Notes: generated by a model not told the origin, from the letters alone. A stretch of DNA of 64,000 bases from an uncultured Prevotellaceae bacterium (GCA_900319235.1 ONNR01000002.1:150517-214516); one strand, 5' to 3'. Counted from the first letter of the stretch, positions 45,523 to 55,157 are shown. Numbers and translations are program-made.

Positions 45523-47130
45523 ATGAGAACTATTTCCCGACTTCTCTTCGTGAGCCTGATGACTATGATGGCAGCAACGGTCGTTGCTCAGAATCCTTAC
45601 CTTCCGCTGTGGGAGTTTATTCCCGATGGCGAACCATACGTCTTCGAGGATCCCGACAATCCGGGACAGTATCGCGTCTATATCTACGGCTCGCACGACA
45701 ATCTGGTGACCATGTACTGCGGCTTGGATCAGGTTGTCTGGTCGGCTTCGGTCGATGACCTGCGTCATTGGCGTTATGATGGTGTTATTTTCGAATCGAA
45801 GAAAGATGCGTTGGGCAATAACCTACATCCCGATGGCAAGGGAGATGTCCTTTTTGCTCCCGATGTCAACGAGGTGGTTGGCAAGGATGGTACAAAGACC
45901 TATTACCTCTATCCAAACAACCAGGCGGGAGGCCGACAGACGATGGTAGCCAAATCGAATCGTCCCGATGGTCCCTTCGAGGTATGCAACTGGAGTCCGG
46001 ACAATCCTAAGCAGACTATCGGCATCTTGGGATTCGACCCAGCTGTCTTCACCGACACCGATGGACGCACCTACGCCTATTGGGGCTTTGAGCAGTCGAA
46101 TGGCGCCGAACTTGACCCCACGACGATGGCCACGGTGAAACCGGGGACTAAGATTGTGGAAAATATGATACCAAGCAGCAAACAGGATCATACCTATCGC
46201 TTCTTCGAGGCTTCGTCAATGCGCAAGATCGAGGACAAGTACGTCTTCGTTTATAGTCGTGTGACCAATGATGGAGAAGATGGTTTGCCCAGTTGCAACT
46301 ACACGTTGGCCTATTGCTATGGCAACAGTCCGCTTGGTCCTTGGACCTACGGAGGCACCATCATCGATGGCCGTGGAAAGGAACATCGTCCCGATGGCAC
46401 CACTGTTGCCACCGCAACACCTTTCGGCAACACGCATGGCAGCATCTGTCAGATTGGCGACCAGTGGTACGTCTTCTATCATCGTCAGGCTGGTACCGAT
46501 GAGTACGGACGTCAGGCTATGGTAGCTCCTATTCGTGTTGAGGTAGTGAGTGGGGAAGATGGCTATGTCCGTATCTCCGAGGCAGAGTTCACCTCTGAAG
46601 GTTTCCTCACGGAGGGACTTGATCCCTACGAGACCTATCCCGCAGGAATCGCTTGCTACTATATGGGTCCTGAACCAGCCGTGCAGGACTATCCCAACGT
46701 CCATTACACGGGGTCGCATACGGCTATCGTGCGCAACCAGTACGACGGCAGGAAGGACGTCTATGCCCCCGAGGTGAACCGTTGCCCCGTGGTCAACAAC
46801 ACGGCAGGCTCGGTGGTGGGCTACAAGTACTATGACTTCAGCAAGACCTTCGGCCAGACGGGGCTGCAGCTCGTGCTCGACTTTACGCCCGAGGGCACGG
46901 CCGGCACGATTGACGTCCTGATTGACCGTCCGTCGGAGACCGAGGGCGGCGTGCGCCTTGCTACGCTCCGTGTGTACGACGGATGCCTCATCGAGCCTAT
47001 TACAACGCGTATTGATGTGGAGCAACTGAAATACTATAACGGCAAGCATGCGCTGTTCTTCGTCTTTGATTCCGACACGAAGAAGCAGTCGATCTGCCAG
47101 CTCAACTATCTGCATTTCGAACATCAATAA
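45523..47130 (+). CDS. Glycoside hydrolase family 43-type enzyme
   Basis: This 535-residue secreted protein has a signal peptide (to about 23), then a five-bladed beta-propeller (about 30-360) with acidic residues at the expected places: DGEPYVFEDP (about 35), LGFDPAVFTDTDGRTYAYWG (about 170) and FFEASSMRKIEDKYVFVYS (about 230). The C-terminal 140 residues form a beta-sandwich that resembles a CBM6-like module (YKYYDFSKTF...LRVYDGCLIEPI). GH43 enzymes are mostly arabinofuranosidases or xylosidases; the substrate cannot be fixed here. It is followed 10 nt later by a BASS transporter gene. Confidence 0.87.
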   Translation: MRTISRLLFVSLMTMMAATVVAQNPYLPLWEFIPDGEPYVFEDPDNPGQYRVYIYGSHDNLVTMYCGLDQVVWSASVDDLRHWRYDGVIFESKKDALGNNLHPDGKGDVLFAPDVNEVVGKDGTKTYYLYPNNQAGGRQTMVAKSNRPDGPFEVCNWSPDNPKQTIGILGFDPAVFTDTDGRTYAYWGFEQSNGAELDPTTMATVKPGTKIVENMIPSSKQDHTYRFFEASSMRKIEDKYVFVYSRVTNDGEDGLPSCNYTLAYCYGNSPLGPWTYGGTIIDGRGKEHRPDGTTVATATPFGNTHGSICQIGDQWYVFYHRQAGTDEYGRQAMVAPIRVEVVSGEDGYVRISEAEFTSEGFLTEGLDPYETYPAGIACYYMGPEPAVQDYPNVHYTGSHTAIVRNQYDGRKDVYAPEVNRCPVVNNTAGSVVGYKYYDFSKTFGQTGLQLVLDFTPEGTAGTIDVLIDRPSETEGGVRLATLRVYDGCLIEPITTRIDVEQLKYYNGKHALFFVFDSDTKKQSICQLNYLHFEHQ

Positions 47131-47140
47131 ACGGCTATCG

Positions 47141-47992
47141 ATGAACAGTATCCTTATCGTACTTCCTATCCTGACGCTGCTGATGTTCGACCTGGGGCTC
47201 ACGTTGCGTCCCAATGACTTCTTGCTAGTATTCAAGCAGCCGAAGGCCATTTTGCTTGGTCTTGCCGGACAGTTGATTCTCCTTCCACTTATTGCCTTTG
47301 CATTGGCTGAGATGTTCCATCTGGCCCCCTTGTTCTATATAGGCGTTGTGCTCATTGCCTGCTGCCCTGGCGGTTCGTCGAGCAATGTCTTCTCAATGCT
47401 TGCCAAAGGTGATGTTGCATTGTCGGTATCACTCACGGCGCTCAGTTCGATTATTACGCTCTTTACAGTGCCTCTCATTCTCGACTGGACTACGACGCAG
47501 GTGGGCGAGGCAGTAGGCATTCATCTGCCTGTCGGAAATCTGCTGATGCAGAACCTTGTCACTATGCTTATTCCAATTCTGTTGGGTATCGGTGTGAATC
47601 ATTTCTGGCCGGTTGCTGCGACACGCATGGAACGCGTGCTCTCGAAGATCGCCTTCCCCGCCCTGATGCTTCTGGCAGGTATCTTCTTTGTACAGCATCA
47701 CAACACCATTGCCGACAATTTCGGTGTCCTTGGTTTCTGCCTCACTGCTTTGATTCTCCTTGCTATCGGAGCATCATGGTTGGCAGGTCATCTGTGTGGC
47801 CTTGAGACACGCGAGAAGCGAACCATCGTCATTGAGGTGGGCATGCAGAATGCAGCACAGGCTATTGCCATTGCTTCTAGCCCATTCATTTTCAACAATG
47901 GCGTCATCGCCATTCCTGCCATCATCTATGCATTGATGATGAACGTAGTCCTGCTCACCTACGTCGGCATCATCATCAAGCGCAGGAAATAA
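47141..47992 (+). CDS. Bile acid:sodium symporter (BASS) family transporter
   Basis: The ATG at 47141 lies 10 nt after the GH43 stop codon and begins directly with the first membrane helix; an upstream frame overlaps GH43 only. The 283-residue inner-membrane protein has about nine hydrophobic helices. It carries the family motif VVLIACCPGGSSSNVFSMLAKGD (about 77, cut here), where the PGG-S-N residues coordinate sodium, and a second conserved stretch EVGMQNAAQAIAIAS (about 232). Substrates range from bile acids to organic acids such as pantoate or pyruvate. Coupling to GH43 suggests a shared transcript, not necessarily a shared substrate. Confidence 0.9.
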   Translation: MNSILIVLPILTLLMFDLGLTLRPNDFLLVFKQPKAILLGLAGQLILLPLIAFALAEMFHLAPLFYIGVVLIACCPGGSSSNVFSMLAKGDVALSVSLTALSSIITLFTVPLILDWTTTQVGEAVGIHLPVGNLLMQNLVTMLIPILLGIGVNHFWPVAATRMERVLSKIAFPALMLLAGIFFVQHHNTIADNFGVLGFCLTALILLAIGASWLAGHLCGLETREKRTIVIEVGMQNAAQAIAIASSPFIFNNGVIAIPAIIYALMMNVVLLTYVGIIIKRRK

Positions 47993-48004
47993 GCCTCGTT
48001 TCAT

Positions 48005-48034
48005 GGCACATGTACTTGTCTATGTGCCAATTTT
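48005..48034 (+). terminator. Terminator after the BASS transporter gene
   Basis: GGCACAT (48005-48011) pairs with ATGTGCC (48022-48028), followed by AATTTTT. Confidence 0.75.
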
Positions 48035-48066
48035 TCTACATCTTTTGTCATTTTTCGAAGACAAAA

Positions 48067-48098
48067 TTTGGCATTTTCGTCAAGATGCTTTATATTTG
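48067..48098 (+). promoter_or_regulatory. Promoter of the sigma-region-4-like two-gene operon
   Basis: TTTG (48067-48070), 20 nt, then TATATTTG (48091-48098). The first ATG is 30 nt downstream. Confidence 0.85.
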
Positions 48099-48128
48099 CA
48101 TCGTCAATATCAATGAAAGCATCTTAAC

Positions 48129-48893
48129 ATGGAAAATCAAATTAGTGTCTTAAATATCAAACTCGAGGATGCTCCTTTCTATAAACGGGAAGGGGTGATG
48201 GCCTGTGAAGGTGTCGCGAGTGAAAGCGATGTCGCGTTCGTCGGGAAGATACAGAACGTGTATGTCGTTTGTGACACGAAGGGACTCATCAAAAGTGTAT
48301 TGGCCTATTTCCCCGATGACATCAAAGCCATTGACATGGCGCCAGACTACAATCTGGCTGTCAAGTATTATGTGCCACAGCGACTGGTGGCCTATCGCAA
48401 CGTGCAAGGCGAGATCATCAGTGCCGCCGAGTTTATGCGTATGTATCCGGAAGTTTATGTGCAATTGCTCAAAGGATTGAAACATGCTCACTTCCGCACC
48501 GAACGATGGCCATTGTTCCGTCAGTTCGAAGCTGATTGTTACCGTACATTGAAAGTGAATGAAAGCCTCGTCAAGCAATATGTTGCCGACGAGGAGGGTT
48601 CCACTCGTTACACTGAGATGCTTCGTGTCGTCGAGACCGATGGCTCATTGGGCAATTGCAATTTCGAAAGCAAGATTATACGATGCACAAAATCAGGCAC
48701 GCCTGTCGAAATGTTCACCGATACGCTGCAGGCCAATGTCTATCAGTTGCTGGAAAAAGGATACGATTGTCTGTCGGACGATGGATATTCGGACATCCTT
48801 GCATCCATTGAGCAGTATCGACGCGATGTGCATGAGGCGGAAATGAGGCTTTCCGAGCGTATTGAAAAGATTCTGTCGAACCCAATTAAATAG
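48129..48893 (+). CDS. Hypothetical protein, 254 residues, first gene of a two-gene operon
   Basis: The product (MENQISVLNIKLEDAPFYKREG...) has no signal peptide or membrane helix and is probably cytoplasmic. The first 95 residues are mixed alpha/beta (NVYVVCDTKGLIKSVLAYF); the rest is helical, with a charged C-terminal helix (SIEQYRRDVHEAEMRLSERIEKIL, cut here) that could mediate oligomerisation or partner binding. I do not recognise a family. It ends 2 nt before the next gene, whose product carries a sigma-region-4-like helix-turn-helix, so the pair is likely co-translated and may function as a complex. Confidence 0.75.
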   Translation: MENQISVLNIKLEDAPFYKREGVMACEGVASESDVAFVGKIQNVYVVCDTKGLIKSVLAYFPDDIKAIDMAPDYNLAVKYYVPQRLVAYRNVQGEIISAAEFMRMYPEVYVQLLKGLKHAHFRTERWPLFRQFEADCYRTLKVNESLVKQYVADEEGSTRYTEMLRVVETDGSLGNCNFESKIIRCTKSGTPVEMFTDTLQANVYQLLEKGYDCLSDDGYSDILASIEQYRRDVHEAEMRLSERIEKILSNPIK

Positions 48894-48895
48894 GA

Positions 48896-50413
48896 ATGAT
48901 TATGGCAGAGCTATCTTCGCAAATGTCCCCGCAGAAGGAGGCATATCTAAGGAATGAATTACACAACTTCACGACAAAGATCACCAATCTGAGGTTGCGT
49001 GTAATCTTTATGTCGATGTTCTACAAGGTGAGTGCCATCGAACCTTATTTCAACTTGTCTTTCGAGGAGTTCGTGTCCCGGATTGACCGACCATTGCGAT
49101 CCATCGATGTCAAGTTGCTCTATTTGCGGGTGCGCGATTTCCAGCGCATCTACGATAGGGTGATGAACATTCCCGTCGAACAACTTGATGTCGAGGAGAT
49201 CATCCAGAAGTTCCCCTTCCTGGGCGAATCGGAGGCCGGGTTTGTGGAGTCGTTCAAGGCTGAACATGGATATTATCCGATGTTCTTCCTTCTGGAGCAT
49301 CGTTTGTCGAAAGCCACCAGGAAGGAGGAAAAGATATTTGCCATGTTCAATGGCATCGGCAAATACATGGCGAAGGATCGACGCGACATAGCACAGGAGA
49401 TAGGGTTGTCGAGCGAACGTGTGCGTCAGTATCTCTATAAACCTATCATGAAGAAAGACGCGTACCTGATGAAGAATCCCGATTGGAATCGTTATGACCT
49501 GATGGATGAAATCATCCTGACGCCGACGACTTCCGATTTTGCCAAGATCTCAGAGCGTGAATCGCTGTCGACCGAGTTCGAGGGTTTCCTTGCAATGGTT
49601 TGTCTGTCGGACAAGTTTAAGATGTGCAAAATCATGAAGGAATCCTATGCCATCGCATCAACCTTGGCCGACATATACAATTGGGAAGCAGGATGCAAGG
49701 CGGTGCTGGAGGCTTCGAAGAAAAAGTACGATCATGACACCGATGTGCCCTTCCTTTCTGTTCTGCCACATGTTGATGCCTTGTTCCCCGACATCCGTGA
49801 TGCCGTGTTCGATATTATGGCTATACTGGCCTACGAACTTTTTGGCATCGAGGTCCAGCAGAAGCATCATTTCCACTTTACTCAGAATGGAATCAACGAG
49901 ACATATGCCTTGGTTGACATCCTTAATCACAATGGAATACCGATGCATATGCGCGAACTGCTCATGACCTTCAATACGCAGCATCCCAAGTGGGCTCTCG
50001 ACGATGTGTCGACGGCCAAGAAACTGCTCAACAAGAGTGATGAGGTCTTTGCATGCGGCTATTCGGATATGTACTCTTCGGATAAATGTGCCGATCCTTT
50101 GGAGGTATACGATGTCATCGAGAACATCGTTCGTGATATGCCCGACTATCCTGTGCATATTGACGAGATTATGGATGAGGTGCACGAATATTACCCCAAT
50201 GCAAGTCGCAAAAGTGTGGAGGATCTCATCTTTTATTATGAAGCCATCGACGTGGTTCGCCTCGAAGATGACTACTACGCCTGGCGAGATAGTTACAAGG
50301 GCAGCGGCACCTATCATTCCACGCTCAAGATGCTTCCGCTCGATCGCAAGCTCGAGTACCTTCGCTATGCGCGCGATTGCCGCTATCGTGCCGAGACTTT
50401 CGGCAAGGCATAA
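48896..50413 (+). CDS. Protein with a sigma-region-4-like HTH and possible winged-helix repeats
   Basis: This 505-residue cytoplasmic protein may start at 48896 (MIM) or 48902 (MAEL). Around residues 165-195, RRDIAQEIGLSSERVRQYLYKP closely matches the DNA-binding helix-turn-helix of sigma-70 region 4, but no region 2 (core-binding) sequence is visible. Two later segments look like HARE/winged-helix modules: ALVDILNHNGIPMHMRELLM...VFACGYSDMYS (about 345-400) and IENIVRDMPDYPVHIDEIMDEV...YYAWRD (about 415-470). It may be a transcription regulator. The module assignments are by eye and the function is unknown. It closes the two-gene operon; a terminator follows at 50509-50540. Confidence 0.75.
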   Translation: MIMAELSSQMSPQKEAYLRNELHNFTTKITNLRLRVIFMSMFYKVSAIEPYFNLSFEEFVSRIDRPLRSIDVKLLYLRVRDFQRIYDRVMNIPVEQLDVEEIIQKFPFLGESEAGFVESFKAEHGYYPMFFLLEHRLSKATRKEEKIFAMFNGIGKYMAKDRRDIAQEIGLSSERVRQYLYKPIMKKDAYLMKNPDWNRYDLMDEIILTPTTSDFAKISERESLSTEFEGFLAMVCLSDKFKMCKIMKESYAIASTLADIYNWEAGCKAVLEASKKKYDHDTDVPFLSVLPHVDALFPDIRDAVFDIMAILAYELFGIEVQQKHHFHFTQNGINETYALVDILNHNGIPMHMRELLMTFNTQHPKWALDDVSTAKKLLNKSDEVFACGYSDMYSSDKCADPLEVYDVIENIVRDMPDYPVHIDEIMDEVHEYYPNASRKSVEDLIFYYEAIDVVRLEDDYYAWRDSYKGSGTYHSTLKMLPLDRKLEYLRYARDCRYRAETFGKA

Positions 50414-50436
50414 GATTTTTTCTGACGGTCGGTATT

Positions 50437-50486
50437 CGTTATTTCGCTATGCCGTAATTCCGTTATACCGTAATTCCGGAATAACG
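50437..50486. repeat. Short clustered repeats of CCGTAATTCCG
   Basis: CCGTAATTCCG occurs twice, 16 bp apart, flanked by CGTTATTTCG and CGGAATAACG, which are imperfect inverted copies of each other. Confidence 0.5.
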
Positions 50487-50508
50487 ACATAAAATATAAT
50501 AAACATTA

Positions 50509-50540
50509 AGCAGGGGCATCTCCATCGAGATGCCCCTGCT
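50509..50540. terminator. Bidirectional terminator between convergent units
   Basis: AGCAGGGGCATCTC (50509-50522) and GAGATGCCCCTGCT (50527-50540) form a perfect 14-bp stem with a 4-nt loop. It separates the plus-strand operon from the minus-strand susD. Confidence 0.85.
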
Positions 50541-50560
50541 GTAGTCTTTGGGTTTTGGAA

Positions 50561-51970
50561 TCAATATGCCGAATTCTGAGTGATGACGTTAGGATTCTGG
50601 TCAATAACCTTCTGCGGAATGGGAAGGAGGAACTGACTGTCGCTGTTGAAGGTCAGTGTGCCTAACTTCTTGCAGCTGCTCAATACACTGACGGCCTTGC
50701 CAAGACGAAGGAGGTCGAACATACGATGATACTCGAAGGCGAACTCCAGCTGACGCTCGTGCATCAAAGCTTCGACACTATAGGTCGTGGTGCGTGGTGC
50801 ACCCGCACGGTCTTGTACCTGGTTCATGTACTGGACGTCGCCTGTAGCCTCGGAGAGCATCAACAGTACGTCAGCATATCGCAGAATCATGAAGTTGTTG
50901 TCCGAAGCCTCACGCAGTCCGGTGACCTCGGCATTGTCGTCGCGCCACTTGATGGTGAATTTGGTGGGCACAAACTTGCCGTCGGCAGTGGTGTAGCCTA
51001 CCTGAATTGACTTGTCACGACGCGAATCGACTACACCGTCAGTGGTGTAGGCATCGTAAAGCTCGTCCTCTGGCTGGTTGTAGCCACCGCCCCATGCCGT
51101 AACCACGCGGTTGTCGATGGGGGAGAAGAGTGCCCAGTACATCGAGTAGGGGTTGCCAATGCCACCCTTATACTGTACTTCGAAGATCGACTCTGAACTG
51201 TTCTTGTAACTGAGGTCCCAGAGATTGGCATAATCATCGAGCAGTTTGAAGCGTCCTGAGTTATAGACCTTAAGCAGTGCATTTTTTGCATTGTCCTTCT
51301 GTCCTGTGGTCAGATAAACCTTGCCAAGGAGAGCATTGGCAGCGTCGCTAGTGGCAGCACCAGCAACGCGTTCCTTCGACTTGTCTGGCAGGTTGCTGGC
51401 TGCATAGTTCAGGTCATCAATGATCTGAGCATACACGTCGGTTACGTTCGAACGTGCGATACCATAGGCCTCTGAGCCGCTTACGGGAGTGGTCACCAAT
51501 GGAATGTCACCCCACATACGCACCATGTCGAAGTAGTAGAGGGCACGCAGGAAACGCACCTCGCCTACTAGGCTGTTCAGTGCATCATTGCCTTCGGCGT
51601 TCTTGATGATGTTGTTCATACGATAGATTGCCTGGTAGTAGATTTCCCAGTAGTTCTCTACAACCGAGTTGCTGGTGTTCATACCCTGATGGGTGTCGAA
51701 GGCTTCGGTGTCGCCCACCTGTCCTGCCGTATTGTCGGTGTGGGTCTCGTCCGACCAAATTTCTCCGAAATAGTACATCAGACCCTCGGCTCCGTAGGTG
51801 TCGTAAAGGGTGGAATAGCAGGCGGGAAGTGCTGTAAGCAACTGGTCGCTTGTCACATAGTAACCTGCTTCGCTGGCTGAACTGATTGGATTTTTCTCAA
51901 GGAAATCGTCGCAGCTGACAGCCAATGTAGCTCCTGCGGCCAAAGCTAAGATATATTTGAAGCTTTTCAT
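50561..51970 (-). CDS. SusD/RagB-family glycan-binding lipoprotein (fourth pair)
   Basis: This 469-residue lipoprotein has the lipobox LAVSC (Cys near 20), followed by DDFLEKNPISSASEAGYY. The RELEFAFEYHRMFDLLRLGKA-type signature appears near the C-terminus (as HERQLEFAFEYHRMFDLLRL), and the protein ends PNVITQNSAY. It is shorter than the other SusD proteins in the window. It follows its SusC partner by 19 nt. No hydrolase gene is attached to this pair within the window, so its ligand cannot be guessed. Confidence 0.95.
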   Translation of the reverse strand: MKSFKYILALAAGATLAVSCDDFLEKNPISSASEAGYYVTSDQLLTALPACYSTLYDTYGAEGLMYYFGEIWSDETHTDNTAGQVGDTEAFDTHQGMNTSNSVVENYWEIYYQAIYRMNNIIKNAEGNDALNSLVGEVRFLRALYYFDMVRMWGDIPLVTTPVSGSEAYGIARSNVTDVYAQIIDDLNYAASNLPDKSKERVAGAATSDAANALLGKVYLTTGQKDNAKNALLKVYNSGRFKLLDDYANLWDLSYKNSSESIFEVQYKGGIGNPYSMYWALFSPIDNRVVTAWGGGYNQPEDELYDAYTTDGVVDSRRDKSIQVGYTTADGKFVPTKFTIKWRDDNAEVTGLREASDNNFMILRYADVLLMLSEATGDVQYMNQVQDRAGAPRTTTYSVEALMHERQLEFAFEYHRMFDLLRLGKAVSVLSSCKKLGTLTFNSDSQFLLPIPQKVIDQNPNVITQNSAY

Positions 51971-51989
51971 TGTCTTATTACTTTATAGA

Positions 51990-54900
51990 TTAGAAACTCA
52001 GGTTTACGCCCACTGTGGCTGTGAATGGATTGGGATAAGCGCCATAGTCGAAGCCGACGAAAGCGCCTGTCTGGAAGGTCGAGCCTTCGGGGTCATAGTT
52101 CTCATAGTCGCTCCATACATGGACATTTTCGAGGTTGCAATAGAGCTTGAGGCCAGCGATGTGGAGAGCATCGCATACCTTCTTGTTGAAAGTGTAGCCC
52201 AATCGGATGTTCTTCAGACGTACGAACGAACCGTCGTCAATCCACATGTCGGTGGTCTTCTGCTGGCAGGTGTTCGAAACGGTGCGTGGCTTGGGAGTCT
52301 TGCCATCGCCTGGTTCGGCATCGCTCTTCCAGAAGTTCGAGCGGCTTGCATAAAGGTTGCGTGCACCATTGTAGAAGCCAAGGAAACGGGCGTTCTGGTT
52401 CATAATCTCATTGCCTTGTACGCCGGTCAGCATCACAGTGAGGTCAAAGCCCTTGAAAGTGAAGGTATTGGTCCATCCCCAGGTGAAATCTGCCTGATAG
52501 CTGCCCAACTTGGTCTGGTCGTTCGAATCAATCTTGCCGTTGCCATCCACATCCACTACCTTCGGGTCACCAGCTTCCGAGCCAGCCCATTTGGGAAGAT
52601 TGCTGTTGTTGATGTCTTCGGTCGAGAGCACACCATCGAGCTTGTAGCCGTAATAGTAGAAGAGCTCATCACCCACAGAAGTGCGTGCCTGACAGCTGTT
52701 CCACGACTTGTCAATAGGCGCGTCATTGTTGCCCAGTTTCAGTACCTCGTTACGGTTGAACGAAATGTTGAAATCAGAGGTCCATCTGAAGTTTCGTGTT
52801 ACTACTGGTTGGCCATAGAGGTGGAACTCCATACCCCAGTTCTGCATCTCACCGATGTTCTGGAGCGAAGAGGTAAACCCTGAAAGAACAGGAATAGGCA
52901 CGTCGAGCAGCATATCGGTGGTCTTCGACTTATAGTAGTCAATCTCCGTGCCCAAGCGGTTGCCCAGGAAGCTGGCGTCGAGGCCAAGGTCAAACTGACC
53001 TGTCTTCTCCCATTTGAGGTCGGATGCGGGGTAGGAGTAGGTGTACATGCCTGAAACGACAGAGCCGTTCTCAACGTAAGTGGCATCGCTCTTCAACAGA
53101 CCAATGGCGCCATAGTTGCCGATGTTGTTGTTGCCGGTCACACCATAGCTCATGCGAAGCTTCAGGTTGTCGAGCCAGCCTTTGGTGCCCTCCATGAAGG
53201 GCTCGTCAGAGATGCGCCAAGCCAGTGAGCCAGAGGGGAACCAGCCCCAGGGATTCTCGGAGCCGAAACGCGACGAACCGTCGGCGCGAACGCTTGCAGT
53301 AGCCAGATAACGTCCCTTATATGAATAGTTGGCACGAGCAATAAATGAAGCCAGGCTCCATTCCTCTTCGTTGTTGCTCCAACTGCTGATCTTGGTGGCA
53401 GCGTTGAGTGTATATACCAGGTCATTGCCGGGATAGCCTGCACCGGTCACAGAGAGGTACTCGAACTTGTCTTCCTGCATCGTGAAGCCGACGAGGGCCG
53501 ATACGAAATGATCCTCATTGAAGGTCTTGGCATAGTTGAGTGTGTTTTCCCACGCCCAGTTGGTCTCACGCCAGTGCTGGCGTGTGCCGGTCTCGGCCAC
53601 CCAACCAGAATAGCCATAGTCCTGGCCCTCGTTCCAGTGGTACTTGTACTGCCAATCTTCGATGCTGGTGTTGAAAGCTGTCTTGAAGGTCAATCCGTCG
53701 AAGACTTTCCACTCCAGTGCAGCATTGCCGAGGAAGTTGAGTTGCTCCTTGTGCTTGTCTGACTCACGGGTGAGCGAGTAGGGGTGCCACAGTTGGAAAC
53801 CGTATTTCACGAAAGTGTACCACATGGAGCTTGGGTCCTTGAAGCCCAGCGAACCCACTTCATTGCGAACAGGGAAGATAGGATCGCTTTGTACGGCGAG
53901 GCTGACTACGTCCGACTTGCCGGCGGTACCATGGTCCACCTTGTCTGAGCGGCTGAAGCTGAGATTGAGCGTAGCCTTCAGGTTCTTGTTGAGTTGCGAG
54001 GTGATGTTACTGCGTACGTTGATGCGCTTGTAGCGGGTCTTGTCTACTACGCCATCCTGATCAACCAGACCTGTCGAAATGAGGAACTGCACCTTCTCAT
54101 TTCCACCGCTTGCACTCACTTGTGCATTGTGGGTTTGTGCTGTGCGGAGTACGACGTCCTGCCAATCAGTGCCGTTTCCGATACGAGCCAGCCAGGTGGC
54201 ATCGGAGAACTCGTCGGGCACATAGTAGTTCGCCATCGAGGCTGAGGGTTGTAGTGCGGGGTTGGTCTTGGCAGCAGTGGCGTATGAATTGCGGCGAGCT
54301 GTCGATTCATACTCGATCCACTGAGGGCCGTCCATCATATCCATGGTACGAAGCACTTTCGAGAGACCGAATTCGTAGTTGACGTCAACTTTCGTCTTGC
54401 CGCTCTTGCCCTGACGTGTGGTGATGAGCACGACACCGTTGGCGCCACGGCTACCATAGATGGCGGCCGATGAGGCATCCTTCAGAATCTCGATACTCTC
54501 GATATCGTTGGGGTTGATGTTGTTCATTGGGTTGCGGTTGAAGTCATAGCTGCCGCCGTTTGTGCCCGTCGAATTGGAGTTGTCCTCGAGCGGGATGCCG
54601 TCGATGACATAGAGCGGGGTAGTACCGGCATTGACCGACGATGCACCACGCACCTTGATTGAAGGAGCCAGGCCAGGGGCACCCTGCGACTGGGTGATCT
54701 GTACACCCGACACTTGTCCCTGTAATGACTGCATAGCGTTGGTGTAGCTGCGTTCCTTCAGTTTGTCGGCGCCTACGCGGGCTACCGAGCCAGTGAGGTC
54801 ACGTTTCTTGACCGCACCGTAACCTACTACCACAACTTCGTCGAGGTCTTCGAGTTCACTCTTGAGGTTCACGTTGATGATGTTCTTGCCGTTCACGGCG

Positions 54901-55157
54901 ATGTCTTCCTGCTGATAACCTACGTAACGAATCTGCAAAGTACTACGGGCACCTGCCATGATGCTGTAGTTGCCATCCATATCGGTGATAGTACCATTGT
55001 TAGTACCCTTCTCCTGAATGGTGACGCCGACGAGAGGATCTCCGTTCTCATCGACAATTTTACCCTTGATGACTTGGGTTTGCGCAAATGCTGCTACTGA
55101 AAGCGAGGCACATATGAGCAATGCACAAGCTTTCCTTGCGAAATTTGTCGAATTCAT
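51990..55157 (-). CDS. SusC-family TonB-dependent transporter (fourth pair)
   Basis: This 1055-residue protein has a signal peptide (about 1-25, SVAAFAQ), a carboxypeptidase-regulatory-like domain (about 27-105), a plug after DEVVVVGYG and a barrel ending TVGVNLSF. There is no STN domain, and no regulator gene is adjacent. The promoter at 55368-55399 is of the strong housekeeping type and leaves a leader of about 200 nt with pseudoknot-capable segments (55210-55251). This suggests control after transcription initiation, or constitutive transcription. A candidate small RNA gene lies about 120 bp further upstream. Confidence 0.96.
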   Translation of the reverse strand: MNSTNFARKACALLICASLSVAAFAQTQVIKGKIVDENGDPLVGVTIQEKGTNNGTITDMDGNYSIMAGARSTLQIRYVGYQQEDIAVNGKNIINVNLKSELEDLDEVVVVGYGAVKKRDLTGSVARVGADKLKERSYTNAMQSLQGQVSGVQITQSQGAPGLAPSIKVRGASSVNAGTTPLYVIDGIPLEDNSNSTGTNGGSYDFNRNPMNNINPNDIESIEILKDASSAAIYGSRGANGVVLITTRQGKSGKTKVDVNYEFGLSKVLRTMDMMDGPQWIEYESTARRNSYATAAKTNPALQPSASMANYYVPDEFSDATWLARIGNGTDWQDVVLRTAQTHNAQVSASGGNEKVQFLISTGLVDQDGVVDKTRYKRINVRSNITSQLNKNLKATLNLSFSRSDKVDHGTAGKSDVVSLAVQSDPIFPVRNEVGSLGFKDPSSMWYTFVKYGFQLWHPYSLTRESDKHKEQLNFLGNAALEWKVFDGLTFKTAFNTSIEDWQYKYHWNEGQDYGYSGWVAETGTRQHWRETNWAWENTLNYAKTFNEDHFVSALVGFTMQEDKFEYLSVTGAGYPGNDLVYTLNAATKISSWSNNEEEWSLASFIARANYSYKGRYLATASVRADGSSRFGSENPWGWFPSGSLAWRISDEPFMEGTKGWLDNLKLRMSYGVTGNNNIGNYGAIGLLKSDATYVENGSVVSGMYTYSYPASDLKWEKTGQFDLGLDASFLGNRLGTEIDYYKSKTTDMLLDVPIPVLSGFTSSLQNIGEMQNWGMEFHLYGQPVVTRNFRWTSDFNISFNRNEVLKLGNNDAPIDKSWNSCQARTSVGDELFYYYGYKLDGVLSTEDINNSNLPKWAGSEAGDPKVVDVDGNGKIDSNDQTKLGSYQADFTWGWTNTFTFKGFDLTVMLTGVQGNEIMNQNARFLGFYNGARNLYASRSNFWKSDAEPGDGKTPKPRTVSNTCQQKTTDMWIDDGSFVRLKNIRLGYTFNKKVCDALHIAGLKLYCNLENVHVWSDYENYDPEGSTFQTGAFVGFDYGAYPNPFTATVGVNLSF

